Positions 47,538 through 58,944 of a stretch of 64,000 nucleotides of DNA are shown in pieces. A model generated the notes under the pieces. That model saw only the letters and a program-made list of their open reading frames with translations, was not told the DNA's origin and did not search any database. This DNA comes from Apostichopus japonicus (lineage: Eukaryota > Echinodermata > Holothuroidea > Aspidochirotida > Stichopodidae). The translations under genes and the position numbers were made by a program. The stretch is taken from assembly GCF_037975245.1 (NCBI RefSeq), contig NC_092580.1:34441001-34505000 (forward strand), in the 5' to 3' direction. Every line of letters starts with the position of its first letter. The stretch's first letter is position 1.

Positions 47538-47867
47538 CAGTGCCGGATTAACTTAGTAGCGAAAGTAGCATATGCTACAGGCCCCGCATTATCAAGGACC
47601 CCGCACTAAATGCATGCTTACACGCTATCAAAATCCAAGTCAGTGACTCTACACTTGCTCTATTACTATACTGCACTGCCTTCAACTTTTATGAACGACT
47701 GGGTGTTTAAGGTTAGCGATTTTAGCCAATTATCACCTTCCATTGGGGTGATTATTTTTACACAGTAATTAATGAGGTAGTCATAGCCGCTGCACAAAGA
47801 TGAAAACGAAAATGGAACGCGCCTTAGCTGAACACTACAGGCCCCGCACTAGCTTAATCAGGCCTTG
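47538..47867. mobile_element. Possible hAT-type MITE (330 bp)
   Basis: The left end CAGTGCCGGATTAACTTAG and the right end (reverse complement CAAGGCCTGATTAAGCTAG) match at most positions. The block CTACAGGCCCCGCA occurs inside both ends. I could not find a matching 8-bp duplication, so the exact boundaries or the class are unsure. Confidence 0.55.
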
Positions 47868-47931
47868 ACAGGTTTCTATATGTTAATATCAAGTGAGTTG
47901 TTGTGCCCACAGTGTCATTCTACTCATAGGC

Positions 47932-48062
47932 GTAGGAGGCAGGGGCTGGGGGGGGATTGCTGCAGCCCCCCCAACCAACAATTTTTGTGAAAATTCGGGC
48001 AATATGCTTAGAATTTTTCGGGCACCTACCGGAAGAAAAATAATTTGCTATGTGTTTTTCAA
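47932..48062. repeat. Inverted relative of the 43.4-kb module
   Basis: Reverse complement of one 84-bp unit and its C-rich end: CATAGGCGTAGGAGGCAGGG, later GAAAATTCGGGCAATATGCT and TTTTTCGGGCACCTACCGG. A further short piece of the same kind (ATTTTTCGGGCAAGCCGTTA plus a C-run) is at 48241-48282. Confidence 0.75.
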
Positions 48063-48282
48063 TGGTTAAACTGATATTATTATGATCATTATTATTTTAA
48101 CGACTTTCCCAATAATTATAACCAATATGGAAGGGTAATAACACGGCAAATGATTGTATGTTATTAGCATGCGATGTAATAACCGAAGCATGCCTATATG
48201 ATATGCACATTGACATGTTGAACGCGAAAAATGTTGGTAATATTTTTCGGGCAAGCCGTTACAGCCCCCCCCCCCCCCCCCC

Positions 48283-48895
48283 TTTGTTTCTTTCTCTGTA
48301 GCTGGCATACCAATCACTGAGAGGATTTCTAGAATAGAAATCCATTTAACAACGGATAGAGACGGTTGAAGTATGGTGAAACCAATCAAATTGAGGGCGC
48401 TTTGTCACTTACTAATTTCAGTATCGAATAGTAGAGAACGAATTACTATATTAACGGGAGTCGCTCTAACTATTTCCATTCCAGGAGAGCCTTGTCAAGA
48501 CCAACATTTGTTTGGTTCAAATTTACTTCTTGATACCACAGACATATGATCATGTACATTAAACATATATTATTATAATATATAATTATCCATGCAGTCT
48601 CTCGAATCATAAAAATACGGATAACGTTTCAACAACTAGTTCGTCTCAGAAAATAATTGTCAGGTTACATGCCACGGCGATTAAAACCGTGATATCAAAA
48701 CAATTTACAATTGGTGAGACAAAGTTAAGCCTGTACCTCACTGCTTTGATTGATTGATTTATTGACTGATTGATTGAAAATAAAAGACTGAAATTCAAGA
48801 TGTCGTAGTACAACATTGATTTTATTTTCTCAGTCCCCACGTTTGTCTTCTGCACTGCGACAAGGATCTTAATTAACATGTTGTCATTTCTTTGA
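48283..48895. other. No gene recognised
   Basis: AT-rich spacer with TTGATTGATTGA-type short repeats near 48747-48777. No supported gene. Confidence 0.45.
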
Positions 48896-48898
48896 CGA

Positions 48899-49008
48899 AG
48901 GGTAGGAGGGAAGGAGGGAAGGAAGGGAGGAGGGGAAGCGGGGACGGGGCAGGAGTGAAGGAGGACAGGAGGGCAGGGGGACAGGAGGGCAGGAGGGAAG
49001 TTGAGCAC
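48899..49008 (+). repeat. Polypurine minisatellite (GGA/GGGA-rich)
   Basis: About 110 bases almost entirely of A and G on the plus strand with many GGG runs and loosely repeating GGAGGGAAGGA and GGACAGGAGGGCAGG blocks. It could form triplex or G-quadruplex DNA. Confidence 0.8.
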
Positions 49009-49560
49009 AGGGAAGATGATATTCGTGAACTAATAATAATTTGCTCCCACAATATACACAGTGTCCGATCCGTCCCCGATTAACATTACTTCAAACCAAA
49101 CTCCTTCCATCCTGTCGCAAACACGTAAGATGAAAACCTAGTAAATATTTGCCTCAAACGTATTCCTTACAATGAAAGGCTCTCTCTTTGAGAGAAACTA
49201 CAAACGTGACGTTAACAGCTCGTAGTTCGTTTATTTGAAGACAAACACAACAATTTAGTAAAATGATAGATATGAGTCTGATAAGTTGACGAGCGATGGA
49301 GGGAGCAGAGACTTATTTCTGTTATTATCTATTTTAATTCACTATGTGTGCGTTACCATCCATTCATATGTAAATTACGGTGTCCATACATGGATACTGA
49401 AAAGAGGGAAGGGACTAAAGAGGCGGGGGGGTGGGGAGGAGAGGGGTAGAGGTTCATGGCGAGAGACTGAAATAATATCGTGTTGAAATCACTCTTTGCG
49501 AATAAATTCTAAGTGTTATATATTATAAGTAAAGCTCCCATTAATTGGCACAAATAAAAT
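49009..49560. other. No gene recognised
   Basis: Non-coding, with another purine-rich stretch at 49402-49460. Confidence 0.45.
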
Positions 49561-49561
49561 A

Positions 49562-49760
49562 TCAACACTTTGATGTAGTATGTTTTGCTAACAGTTGTAT
49601 GCCAAAAAATCCTAGTTGGCATCTATGGATATTGAATATATTTAATATTCTAAGACCATAGAAAAGGGATTTGAAGTCGGCCTGGTAAGGAGCATCACAG
49701 ATTATTCGAACAATTCGCTTTAAAGATGACAAATGTGATTTAACACTGGGGGGCATACAT
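49562..49760 (-). pseudogene. LINE reverse-transcriptase C-terminal relic
   Basis: The translation contains SLKRIVRIICDAPYQADFKS followed by LFYGLRILNIFNIHRCQLGF. This resembles the segment shortly after the polymerase domain of Jockey/CR1-type non-LTR elements (a KR-IRII-C motif, then PLF--L-IL---). Only about 60 codons are recognisable, with no catalytic residues and no start. It reads as a 5'-truncated, decayed insertion. Confidence 0.55.
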
Positions 49761-50430
49761 GTGCTTGCTCAGTCAAATACCAATACAAGTATAGTGTGTT
49801 GTAAATGTACTATAATCAAGCGGTATATATTTTCAAAATTTTGGTTGTTTACCATAGTGGTAATTACTAAGGCTTCGAAAAGTGAATATAAGCCGTCACC
49901 TGAGCTCATATCGGCTTAGCTAATATGAAACATTAATTCAAATATCTATACGAATCGTGCCAAAATTGTCCATTGCGACGAATTATATAACTACTTTTTT
50001 TGTAGAAAATCGAAGCTACGAGAGCCGGAGGCCAAATGCCTCGGTGGAAGGGATGGGGTGGCAGGCATTAACTATTTTCTAAAAAGAAACATTTTTTCTG
50101 ACAATTTACGGCGGACCTGACAATTATTTGGAGAGTCTATTTCCACTCCCACCCCCCCCCCCTTCCCCACTTTATTATATCTATGGGTACAGCTGATTAG
50201 TTTTCTCGATTTATTGCACTTTTGAATATTTATTTTACTCGATACAACACTGCAAAGTATTATCGTTGGAATAGTAACGAGAATATTCAAATGGAAAAAA
50301 AGGAGCGCACATTTTCTGCCAAGATGATGAGTTTCGAAAATGAATTTGTGCAAGGATTTAGTTGATCCAGATATCCAGCCTTAACTTTCAGAATTTTCGT
50401 CGGATTAATAAACTTGATCGCTGTAAATTC
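49761..50430. other. 3' flank of the lectin gene
   Basis: Non-coding. On the minus strand an AATAAA lies at 50234-50229, about 200 bases past the lectin stop, and may be its polyadenylation signal. A C-run is at 50151-50163. Confidence 0.45.
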
Positions 50431-50433
50431 AGG

Positions 50434-50913
50434 TTATTTCTTACAAATAAATCTCAGTGTCAACTGGCAATTTATGTCACCCCAAAGAATGGTATCCCTA
50501 CGAGTCGCCGCACAAACGGCTGTTGTCCCGGGTTGTCCCGGCTGCCAAGCACTGTAGCCCATCTCGGAGCCGTCCAACCAAGTGAACACGCCACTGACTC
50601 TCTTTAACCCAATAGTCGCTCGTCGGTTCCCAAAATGTTTCCAAATACCTTCAGCTATAAAGTCTTGTTCTACTTGGCTGAGTATCGAGACAAGATGGCA
50701 GGCTCTGCTATAATCACTCAAAGACTGACAAGTAGATTCCGCATCAGTTTGATTTAAGCGTTTGTCGACAAACAAGTAACAATGTTCAAGAAAAGGTAGC
50801 CAGGGCTTTTCGCATGAACATTTACCTGCCAGTGGTTCCAAATTTCCCAGCAGCAAAGTGAAAAGGATAATGTTTATGAAGATTGTAGTCTTTCGTCGGC
50901 TGTCTCGAAACAT
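50434..50913 (-). CDS. Secreted C-type lectin-domain protein
   Basis: 159 residues from the first ATG (50913-50911; a longer frame begins only with TTG). Residues ~8-30 are a hydrophobic signal peptide (TTIFINIILFTLLLGNLEPL). A single lectin domain follows: N-terminal cysteines CSC and WLPFLEHCYLF, helix CQSLSDYSRACHLVSI, then TWLDGSEMGYSAWQPGQPG and WGDINCQLTLRFICKK at the very end. The cysteine pattern fits the long form of the fold. The usual EPN or QPD sugar-specificity motif reads QPG, and the WND motif reads WGD, so calcium-dependent sugar binding may be altered or lost. NQT is a possible N-glycosylation site. TTTGTTTTAG just upstream (AG at 50933-50932) looks like a splice acceptor, suggesting a separate 5' untranslated exon. 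The coding region itself appears to be a single exon. Likely role by family: innate recognition or adhesion, outside the cell. Confidence 0.8.
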   Translation of the reverse strand: MFRDSRRKTTIFINIILFTLLLGNLEPLAGKCSCEKPWLPFLEHCYLFVDKRLNQTDAESTCQSLSDYSRACHLVSILSQVEQDFIAEGIWKHFGNRRATIGLKRVSGVFTWLDGSEMGYSAWQPGQPGTTAVCAATRRDTILWGDINCQLTLRFICKK

Positions 50914-50931
50914 AGTTAGTTTCTGATGTTC

Positions 50932-50941
50932 TCTAAAACAA
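50932..50941 (-). other. Probable 3' splice site upstream of the lectin start
   Basis: TTTGTTTTAG on the minus strand, preceded by TA-rich DNA and followed by AGAACATC; 19 bases before the ATG. I cannot identify the upstream exon. Confidence 0.4.
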
Positions 50942-50959
50942 ATCAAATATATATATATG

Positions 50960-53450
50960 TTTCATAATTCATGTCATGTTTATTTTTGACGGAGATCTGA
51001 GGTTGACTTTTTAAACGTGAATATGTCTTATTTTGAATGAAAGGGTCAGTTTTGATGTTAAACTTTGAACAGTTAAGAATTGGTTATACACACCAATATA
51101 TATAGCTGATGACTGGCAAAGGAGGAGAAACTATAGTAATACCCGCCGCATCTTGTGAAGTCATTCAATTTCCTTCAAGGAAACTTCTGTTTCCACTTAC
51201 TTTTTATGATTTCTATAAACCAAGGGTGGTCTGTGTCAAATTGATTGGTGAATACTAACTTGAAATTCTATATGGCACTAGCAGGACATCCATAGAATGA
51301 TCTCGTATTATTTTGCAGTTAATTTTAGTTTATTAAGTTGCAGTATCGCATTACCATTATCGAATGGTAGAAGATATTCTGTTCTCTAAGTCTAACAAAA
51401 TTACATCAGGACGATAGTTGTATAGACAAAACAAAACAGTCAAAGGATTCAAAATGAAAATAATATCTTATATTAAGTTTTGGGAGACACAAAATTACTG
51501 TCGCATATTATAATGATAAATTATTTACTAATGAAGACTAACAAATGTTTCTAACCACTTTATTTTTTAGTTAGTCCGAAAGTTGTCCTGTTATTTCTAA
51601 ATATTACATGATTCGTCAAGTAAAACATTTTAATTTATATCACTTTAACAAATAGGGTTATGCATATGGTTACGGTTATAGTCTCTACGAAATGTTAAAT
51701 GTTCTCTGGAATAACCTTGTTGAGTTCATTAGTTGGCAAGTTAATATTTTGTAACGAGTTGATGACTTCTTTTTAATTTAATGAGCAGTTAAGTATTATT
51801 TATTTATATTGCACATGGCAACACACCTTATACGCTTATTTCACCAATTACACTTTAATTAAAAAGGTATAATTATATCAATGATGTGGTGTCGAGCCGT
51901 CATTAATTAAAAATTAGAAGAGATCACGGATCTTAAACATTTTACAATTTAAAATAATTATATAATTTGTATGCGAAATTCTACATTTCTATCAGCTTAG
52001 TGTAAGCCTGATAAACAAAGTCTATTTTTGCGAAACATCGTTCATTGATATTTGCGCGTAAATATACAGGAATATAAATCGTTTAGTTTACAAAATGAAG
52101 CAAGTCATCAATTCGACATTTTTTTTTCTTTGCAAATAACCCTGCAAATGTCAATTTTTAAAAGAACCGAAGTAAACATTTTAACATTCAACATTTGATT
52201 GTATCATTTAAAACATTACTTACCGACGCGTTGAGACCGTTGTACCGCTGAACCCACCCACCCTCCCCCCCCCCCAAAAAAACACTTAGCAAATTGCTTA
52301 TCTACTTCAAAAAACCTGTGGAGGTAAATGATTACAATTACACGTATTATATCAGGTACATCCCAGCCCACCCAACCCTTTCATAACTCATCATAGGGCT
52401 CCTTCTGTTTTATTTCAAAAGTGACTTAGTTGAGAAATGAAGAAAAATTAATTAGGAAGTGTTCTTTTACTGAGAAAATACTAACTAAAAGGTGTTATTG
52501 TGAGTTGAAATTTGCGGTGGGCTTCATCAAATCAAAGTCCCATCTCTCGCCACCCTCCACAGTGTGTCCCTACAACCCCCCCCCCCACCACTCCCCCACC
52601 CTAAATGAGCATTATACTCCACATTCTCTGCTCTAGAGAGCCTTTGTGTTGTACCAAAGGAAGGATCTATGATTTTGTTTTACGACACACGCTATGTCAA
52701 GCTTCCGTTCCTATATACAAACAGACGAAGCTAGACCAAAGAGGTCTGTAAAATTAATTTCATGCACATTCTAGATTAAACGACATTTTGTTTTAAATCT
52801 TACCTTGGCATTAAAATGATCGAAGCAGTTAAGAATCGCTTTATCACAATGATATGTGGATCTCCTTAATATATGTACACAGTGTAAGTTAATGTATATA
52901 GGACTTATGTTAAACACACTGCCAATTAGATCGGGTGTGCAAAATCCGAACAAATATGAGAGAAATACGGCAGCAACGCCCAGTAAATCCAAACATAGGC
53001 AATACAATGACCAAATGATCCCCAGATAAGCAGACCTTTGATGAGTTGTTTTCTTCAAAACCCTGTGTTTGATCGGGCCTGTTTTCGATCACGTTCTGGT
53101 TATATCGATCGCCTATAGAACTGCCGATTGAAGCAACAATACGAATTTATAGCACGATCCTTCCAGGCAATTAAATTGATAAAATGTTTGATTCAACCGA
53201 CCGTAGAAGAAGGGACTTTATGTTAAGTTTAATATCTATTTATTTATCGATTCAATTTTTAATTATATATGTGGTATGAATGCTTATCTGCTGTAAGTTT
53301 GGGAGAGCGAACTGTGATTGGTTTCACTGTAAAATAATCTAAGTTGAAACACTTGTTAAGTATAGGCCTGTAGAGCTTGGGAACATAGGGAAATACAGTA
53401 AGCAACTTAATCAACTCTCTCAACGCCAGTCCTCTTACTATATGTATGTG
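50960..53450. other. No gene recognised
   Basis: AT-rich sequence upstream of the lectin. It would contain its first intron, promoter and any 5' exon, but none can be located with confidence. C-runs lie at 52264-52274 and 52576-52587. Confidence 0.4.
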
Positions 53451-53454
53451 TATA

Positions 53455-53775
53455 TATTAGATCCTCCTGTAAGCATGAACTCGCGAAGAAGCCATCATTG
53501 GCTTATCAAAGCCGCAAGCTGACCGAAGTCAGTCTCTTACATTCATATTTAACGTCCATGATTATGAATTGTTAATTGTCAACAACTCTGAAACTAGACG
53601 ACATACATTAATCTGGGAGTGACTCGAATACATGCTATACAGGTTGATAACCTATGATACGGAAGTGCATGAATGAGGATACTTGTAAGCAAGTCACCCA
53701 AGATAGAACCTGGGCACGAAATCCAAAGAACTTGAGCCACTGATCTCAACTCCAGTGCATAAAGAGTATACATAA
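53455..53775. repeat. SINE-like dispersed repeat, copy 2
   Basis: The first ~185 bases are the inverted relative of 44127-44315. The last ~85 (CACCCAAGATAGAACCTGGG, CACGAAATCCAAAGAACTTG) match the 46960 repeat. The two blocks side by side suggest they are parts of one longer SINE family. Confidence 0.65.
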
Positions 53776-54274
53776 GAAGCAGCCAGATTATAACATGTAC
53801 TTGCAGCTGCTTTGCTAATACGATATGAATGTCATTGTGGGTGTTGTCTTAAGTATACAAGTGGTATTGTTGAAGATTCGGTCTGCTGCCATCTCGATCT
53901 TGTCTGCTTCTTTGTCGGTGAGGTTGTGCATTCGGAGTATCCGGAGGGTCTCCTTCAGGAAACCAGGGACGGGACCTGTTCCCTGAAGGTCTCAATGGTA
54001 GTGTTGAGGTTGGCTTCGGCTTCCTCCTGGATACCCCTGACGATATCTGCGTAGGTGGCGGCGTTGGTTTGAGCTGTGATGTTTGCCGGCGAGTGGATTA
54101 GTTGCTACTGCGATGCTGTCTTCTTGGGCATTGGTGTGGTTTGGGTTGTGTTGTTGGTTATCTTTGAAGCTGTCTTCTTTGGAGCTGGTTTCGATGGGGT
54201 CTGTTTTCTGGTGACTGATTTTTGTGGAGTTGGTTTCGCAGTAGCTGGCTTCGCAGTGGTTGGCTTTGTTAATG

Positions 54275-54332
54275 CAGGGGCGTATCCAGGGGGGGGCGCA
54301 ACAGGCGCGCGCCCCCCCTATTGGCCGTCACC

Positions 54333-54363
<31 letters not shown>

Positions 54364-55601
54364 GACGACCTTTATGTGAGATGTCGGTGATCGCTTAACC
54401 CCCACCCCCCTCCCGTATGCTTTATTTTTTGTTTGCCAAAAAAAGGTTCTGGCGAAGTTCGGCGGCATAATAGTTTTAGAAACATAGATGGTAATTGTGT
54501 TTGTATTATCACTATAAACACTAAATGACATGCCAGCCATACTAAATTGTGCATTTTGTGTCCATATTTACTGGAAATGTTGCTTATTATTAAGGTCGAA
54601 AAATGGATCACAAATGGCCATGGGCGGCGATCCTGGGTGGAGGGGGGATATATCCCCCCATGAAAATGGGTGGAGGGGATGTAATGCACCATATCCCCCC
54701 CCCCCCACCAAATGCCAGGGATAAGAATATTTTCATGCCTACATTTATGCATCTTCGTTAATGTACGGCTCTTTTTTAGCTTCATTTCTCGCCTACCATA
54801 AACGCAGTGCGATCTTTTCAAATAAAGCGTCTTTATAAAGCAAAAATAGTTGACTGTAGGCTTCATTGGCCCTATAACAACAAAATGTATTATTGCGCCC
54901 ACGGTATTGATATAGTACATATATGCACCCTCATAGTATTCATATAGGCCCTATAGTAGGTCTACACACGTACATGTTCCCTCGAACAGCTGAGAATCTC
55001 ATGTAACCAGGGTAATGCTTAATACACGTTTCACCTGGATGCCCTAGCAATCGGCACCTAGGAATGTAACTACATAATTGTGTATTGCATGTGTATAGGC
55101 CTATAATAGCCTGCATGAGGCCATTTTCTTCATCGAATAATATAACAGGGCTCTCGAACATTCTAACGTTGCGCCTGAAACAAGATTGACAGGGGCAATT
55201 TTCCCAAAATAACACCCGAAATTAAAAAAAAAAAGTATTTTGGATCCTGATTATGAGATATTTCGGACATGACATCTCTATTTTAAAGTTGGGTATATGC
55301 CGCTTGGAAACCTCGGGAAGTGCCGTTTCCGGCCATCTAGAGGGTTTGTTAATCCCAAAATTTTCTTGTACACTTCGCGCCAACCCATGGTGGCGCTACG
55401 CTTAGATAGTCAACAAGGTCATATCCCCCCCCCCCCCCACTCGGAAGTACGGATCGCCGCCCGTGCATATGACACCATTTTGCATTTCAGCCCTTCTTTG
55501 AAAGCAAAAATTGTACACCCCTCCCCTTAGACCCAACCCCCAGGACGGCGATCATTCATGCCTGGCGCCCCCCCTATTGGAAAATCCTGGATACGCCCCT
55601 G
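54275..55601. mobile_element. hAT-type element (1,327 bp) in the LINE relic
   Basis: Perfect terminal inverted repeat CAGGGGCGTATCCAGG. The flanking GTTAATG is duplicated at 54268-54274 and 55602-55608 (7 bp certain; extending it to 8 gives one mismatch). It contains an A24-28 run at 54331-54358, a second hAT element at 54619-55465, and G/C-rich subterminal blocks. No transposase. Confidence 0.88.
54619..55465. mobile_element. hAT-type element (847 bp) nested in the 1,327-bp element
   Basis: The ends CATGGGCGGCGATCC and (reverse complement) CACGGGCGGCGATCC differ at one position. The likely 8-bp duplication is CAAATGGC (54611-54618) against CATATGAC (55466-55473), 6 of 8 matching. G-runs and C-runs lie inside both ends. 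No recognisable coding sequence. Confidence 0.7.
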
Positions 55602-55796
55602 GTTAATGGTGATGAGGAACTGTTGCCAGAGGCTCCATGTTCACTGCTGGTCTTTCGGAGTTGGCGGTGGTACATCGGGCATCCTCTGTAGCTTTCAGTT
55701 GGCACACTTTGCCGCTTCTCGTGGAGAAGGCAAAGCGGGTGATGACCACCGCAACGAAGACTGGTACAGGTGCCTGCTCTGTGGCCTAGGGTTGTG

Positions 55797-57127
55797 CGGG
55801 ATCCCGGTAGTCAAGTGAATCCCGGTATCCCGATCCCGGTATTGACTAATCCCGATCACAGTGCAATGTGTAACTACTACCGGTATTGGGAAAACAACCG
55901 GTTATTACATTCGTTTCGGTATCATTCCCGGGAATCCCGGACATAATAAAAATATCTACGTGTTACTATTTGAAATAAAGAAAACAAAACACGGTTTTTC
56001 TGTGTTCTTAGTTTGAATAATATCTGATCAACTTACGTACTGGCCTAGACTAGGCTATATATTAACAAATCAACTTTTCACGTAGTAATTTGGACGTAGG
56101 CTACAATAAATATCGAACGTTACTTGCGCTCAACATGTTACGGGACCTCAAAGTTATTCTGCAATTTTCGTTATTTATTCTTCCTTCAAACGATGATTGT
56201 CAAGGTTCCCATGTACAAAATCTTACCCTTATGCATTTCACCTTATTTTGTTATAATAATTTTAACGATTTTATAAATTTTGAGCCAAAACCGCAGGGAG
56301 TATATCCAGTTTAAATCCATCTTCGCACGGGACTGTATATTATTATAGCCTAGGATACGGTACTGGTACACAGCAGTGCAGTACTTGAGATTTTGATGCT
56401 GTAATGAAATGGATTCGTTTATTAATGCGGGGGGTTCCACGATGTCATTTATATTTATCTTTCGCTACTTTTTGAATTTTTAAGAACTTTTGTACGAAAG
56501 ATTGATATTGCACGTATTCAGAGTATATTTCCTGGAGTAAACAACAGCCGATTAACGATAAAAATAAATCTGTACTATTCTTATGTATGTAGTTTGTAAT
56601 ACCGTATTTACGTAGCCCCTATGTTATATTCTAATTGTCTGAAGTTCCAAACACGTGGTGACTTGTTGATAGTTAAAAACTTTTCATTGTGAACTTTTGA
56701 ACTTGAAGGGGTTGCCCTATTCCAATATCATGGAATAGTGGGGAAGTCCCAATTCATGTTTGTGTACGGATTACAAGTTTAATCCACGTGCGAACGTGTT
56801 AATCTAATATCGTACGTCGAGTGTGAATGAAGGATGGTGTGGGTTGCTTTTTTTCCAAGGTTTGTGCTTTTCTTTTGGAAGTGTATGTTAAAAAACAAAG
56901 GCCCTAATATAGCGTGTTTTTTTTATATATTTTTTTTTATAACCGTGCGTGTAAGAGTATGTACATAGCCTAGGCTATGCATATTGAATGTATGACATTG
57001 ACAGTCTCGTAACTAAGTGCTTTGAACCGTAGATGAAAGTTGAGGAAAATACCGGTTGTAGTTATGATACCGGTATTCATGTTGCAACACTACCGGTTGT
57101 GTGAAATCCGACTACCGCACAACGCTA
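55797..57127. mobile_element. hAT-type element (1,331 bp) in the LINE relic
   Basis: Termini TAGGGTTGTGCGG and TAGCGTTGTGCGG (inverted), with a perfect 8-bp duplication CTGTGGCC at 55789-55796 and 57128-57135. Both subterminal regions are full of CCGGTA/ACCGGT motifs (55810-55910 and 57045-57100), as expected of transposase binding sites in hAT elements. The interior is AT-rich with no transposase. Confidence 0.88.
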
Positions 57128-57460
57128 CTGTGGCCAAAAGCTTGGCAGTTGTGGCATTGGGTTGGTTCGGTTGTTGTAGATACCGTTGGCTATGGCTTCA
57201 GATTTGCTACGTTGTTTGTTGAAGGTAACAGCAACTCTCCGGATCAGAATTTGAGTACCTTTTACACGGAAGCGGCGAGCGTTGATGACTTTCGTTGACT
57301 GGTGGTTGATCCCTATGATAATGGAGGTAGTTGAAAGGCATGTGGGTACGTTGATGATGAGAGCTACCATGTTAACTCATTGAGTTCCAGAAGAGGAACG
57401 AACTTCAGCAACTGGAATATCTCCCTTTATTCCATAATCAACAATTAAGGATGCGTGTTT

Positions 57461-58940
57461 AAGGGCCATCAAGGAACTCTATTATCCAATAGCTCAACTT
57501 GATTATTGAAGCACAGTAGCCAGAAGCACAGAAGCCAGAAGCACAGAAGCCACACTCAGCTCCTTTTGATGTGGAGGTGGAGACTACAACACATCAGCAT
57601 CTTGGAGTTAATTTAAAAAAGTACCATGAAGTATTCAAGACAACATAAAAAAAATGAAAAAAAGAAAAAGAAACAAGAAATTAAGGTTTATTGAGCCAGG
57701 AATCTTGCCTTCACAGAAGCAATTTTTTATTCTTTACTAACTATTCTACAGAATGTGTATTGTTACATTTTTGTTCATTTACTGAGATTAATTTTCAATT
57801 CTACAGGAAACTTAAATGCAATGAAAAAGACAAACAGAAAAAAGAAAGAAATAAAAATATATTTATAGATAACAAGCGTGTAAGACTTGATTGTTTGTAA
57901 CTGGCCAATGACAACACACGAAACGAAACAAACAAAACTAGACATAATAAATATTAATAAAGACTAAACAAAGTGAAAACTTTATAAACTCCACCAAATA
58001 ATAATAATAACAATATGTAAATGCATCTCTATAAATTGGAAACATTTACTTATGAGGGAATTCTTTTTTTTTTTTTATTTCAATGAAAAATAAATTTTAA
58101 TGATACAAGAAACATACAAATATATATGTACAAAAAACGGAGCGTAGCAAAAAGTGCAAAAATCAATTTTGTGGAAAAAGCTGCTCGATTTTAGGAAAAT
58201 TTCTAATAATTTCAAAAGGGTGGTAGAAATTACTTTGGTCATGTATTAAACTTTTAGTGTCCAGATTATTACAACAACAGATATTTCAATTCAAGGAACA
58301 TTTTGTGTTTTATAGGAAAACATAGAAAAGGGACTGATTTTGATTTGAAACATTGTATGAATTATGTGACAGACAATGGACAATGTTGCCTCATAGACTA
58401 TCAAAGAATTCATGTTCATAGCTGGTTCAAATAACAATAACCTCCAATATAGCTTGTCAAAATGCCATTCAGGTAAATGATACATGGATTAAACAAGATA
58501 TCAGAGAAAACAGTTCAAGTATGGCTAATAATATCACACTGAGAGTGCATTGAGTAACATACATGACAATTAAAGACTGTTTGCAAGACATAATATTAAA
58601 AACCTAGGCTGACAAGCTGGTAGTGTTTAAGTGTGTGACTTCCCATAGAAGCAAATTGTATGTTAACACTACGAGTGATACTACACTGTTCATCAGTGTT
58701 AACAGTTTTTCAGGAGATGTTGATTTTAAGAATAATGGCCCAAATCCGTTTTTAGATTGCCCAAATCTTTTAGGGTAAATCAGCTGATTATTAACCACAA
58801 GAACACAATGCATGTTGAGCATCACAATGTCAGTTTGAGCAAAGTTCATTAATATCAGTCATAACAGGTGTCTTAAAGAACCACCCACCACATCACCAAA
58901 CCCCAGGACCACCCACCACATCACTTTAGATATATTCACC
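57461..58940. other. No gene recognised
   Basis: AT-rich. A small direct repeat AGCCAGAAGCACAG is at 57519-57546. Otherwise nothing supported. Confidence 0.45.
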
Positions 58941-58944
58941 AGAA

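Larger units (their letters stand above)
53870..57460 (-). pseudogene. Non-LTR retrotransposon ORF1 relic split by hAT insertions
   Basis: Minus strand, in three pieces: 57460-57128, 55796-55602 and 54274-53870. Piece 1 contains VTFNKQRSKSEAIANGIY, usual just before the zinc knuckles of Jockey/CR1-type ORF1, then CHNCQAFGH. Piece 2 continues the knuckle region (CTSLRCGGHHPLC, YRGCPMYHRQL), diagnostic of this ORF1 class. Piece 3 is a Lys/Pro/Thr-rich linker, then TYADIVRGIQEEAEANLNTT and, after a frameshift at a TGA (about 53962), FLKETLRILRMHNLTDKEAD. A TAG interrupts piece 3 near 54100, and piece 1 shifts frame before the knuckles. Both hAT insertions lie in the coding sequence and, once set aside with one target copy, the frame continues through each site. 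The endonuclease/reverse-transcriptase frame is absent downstream. Confidence 0.75.

Noticed and set aside
53812-54390. Plus-strand frames of 80 and 104 codons
   Set aside because: Antisense of the LINE ORF1 relic and hAT end; the meaningful frame is on the minus strand.
54372-54920. 182-codon minus-strand frame
   Set aside because: Runs across nested hAT sequence and homopolymers; no recognisable domain, unlike a transposase.
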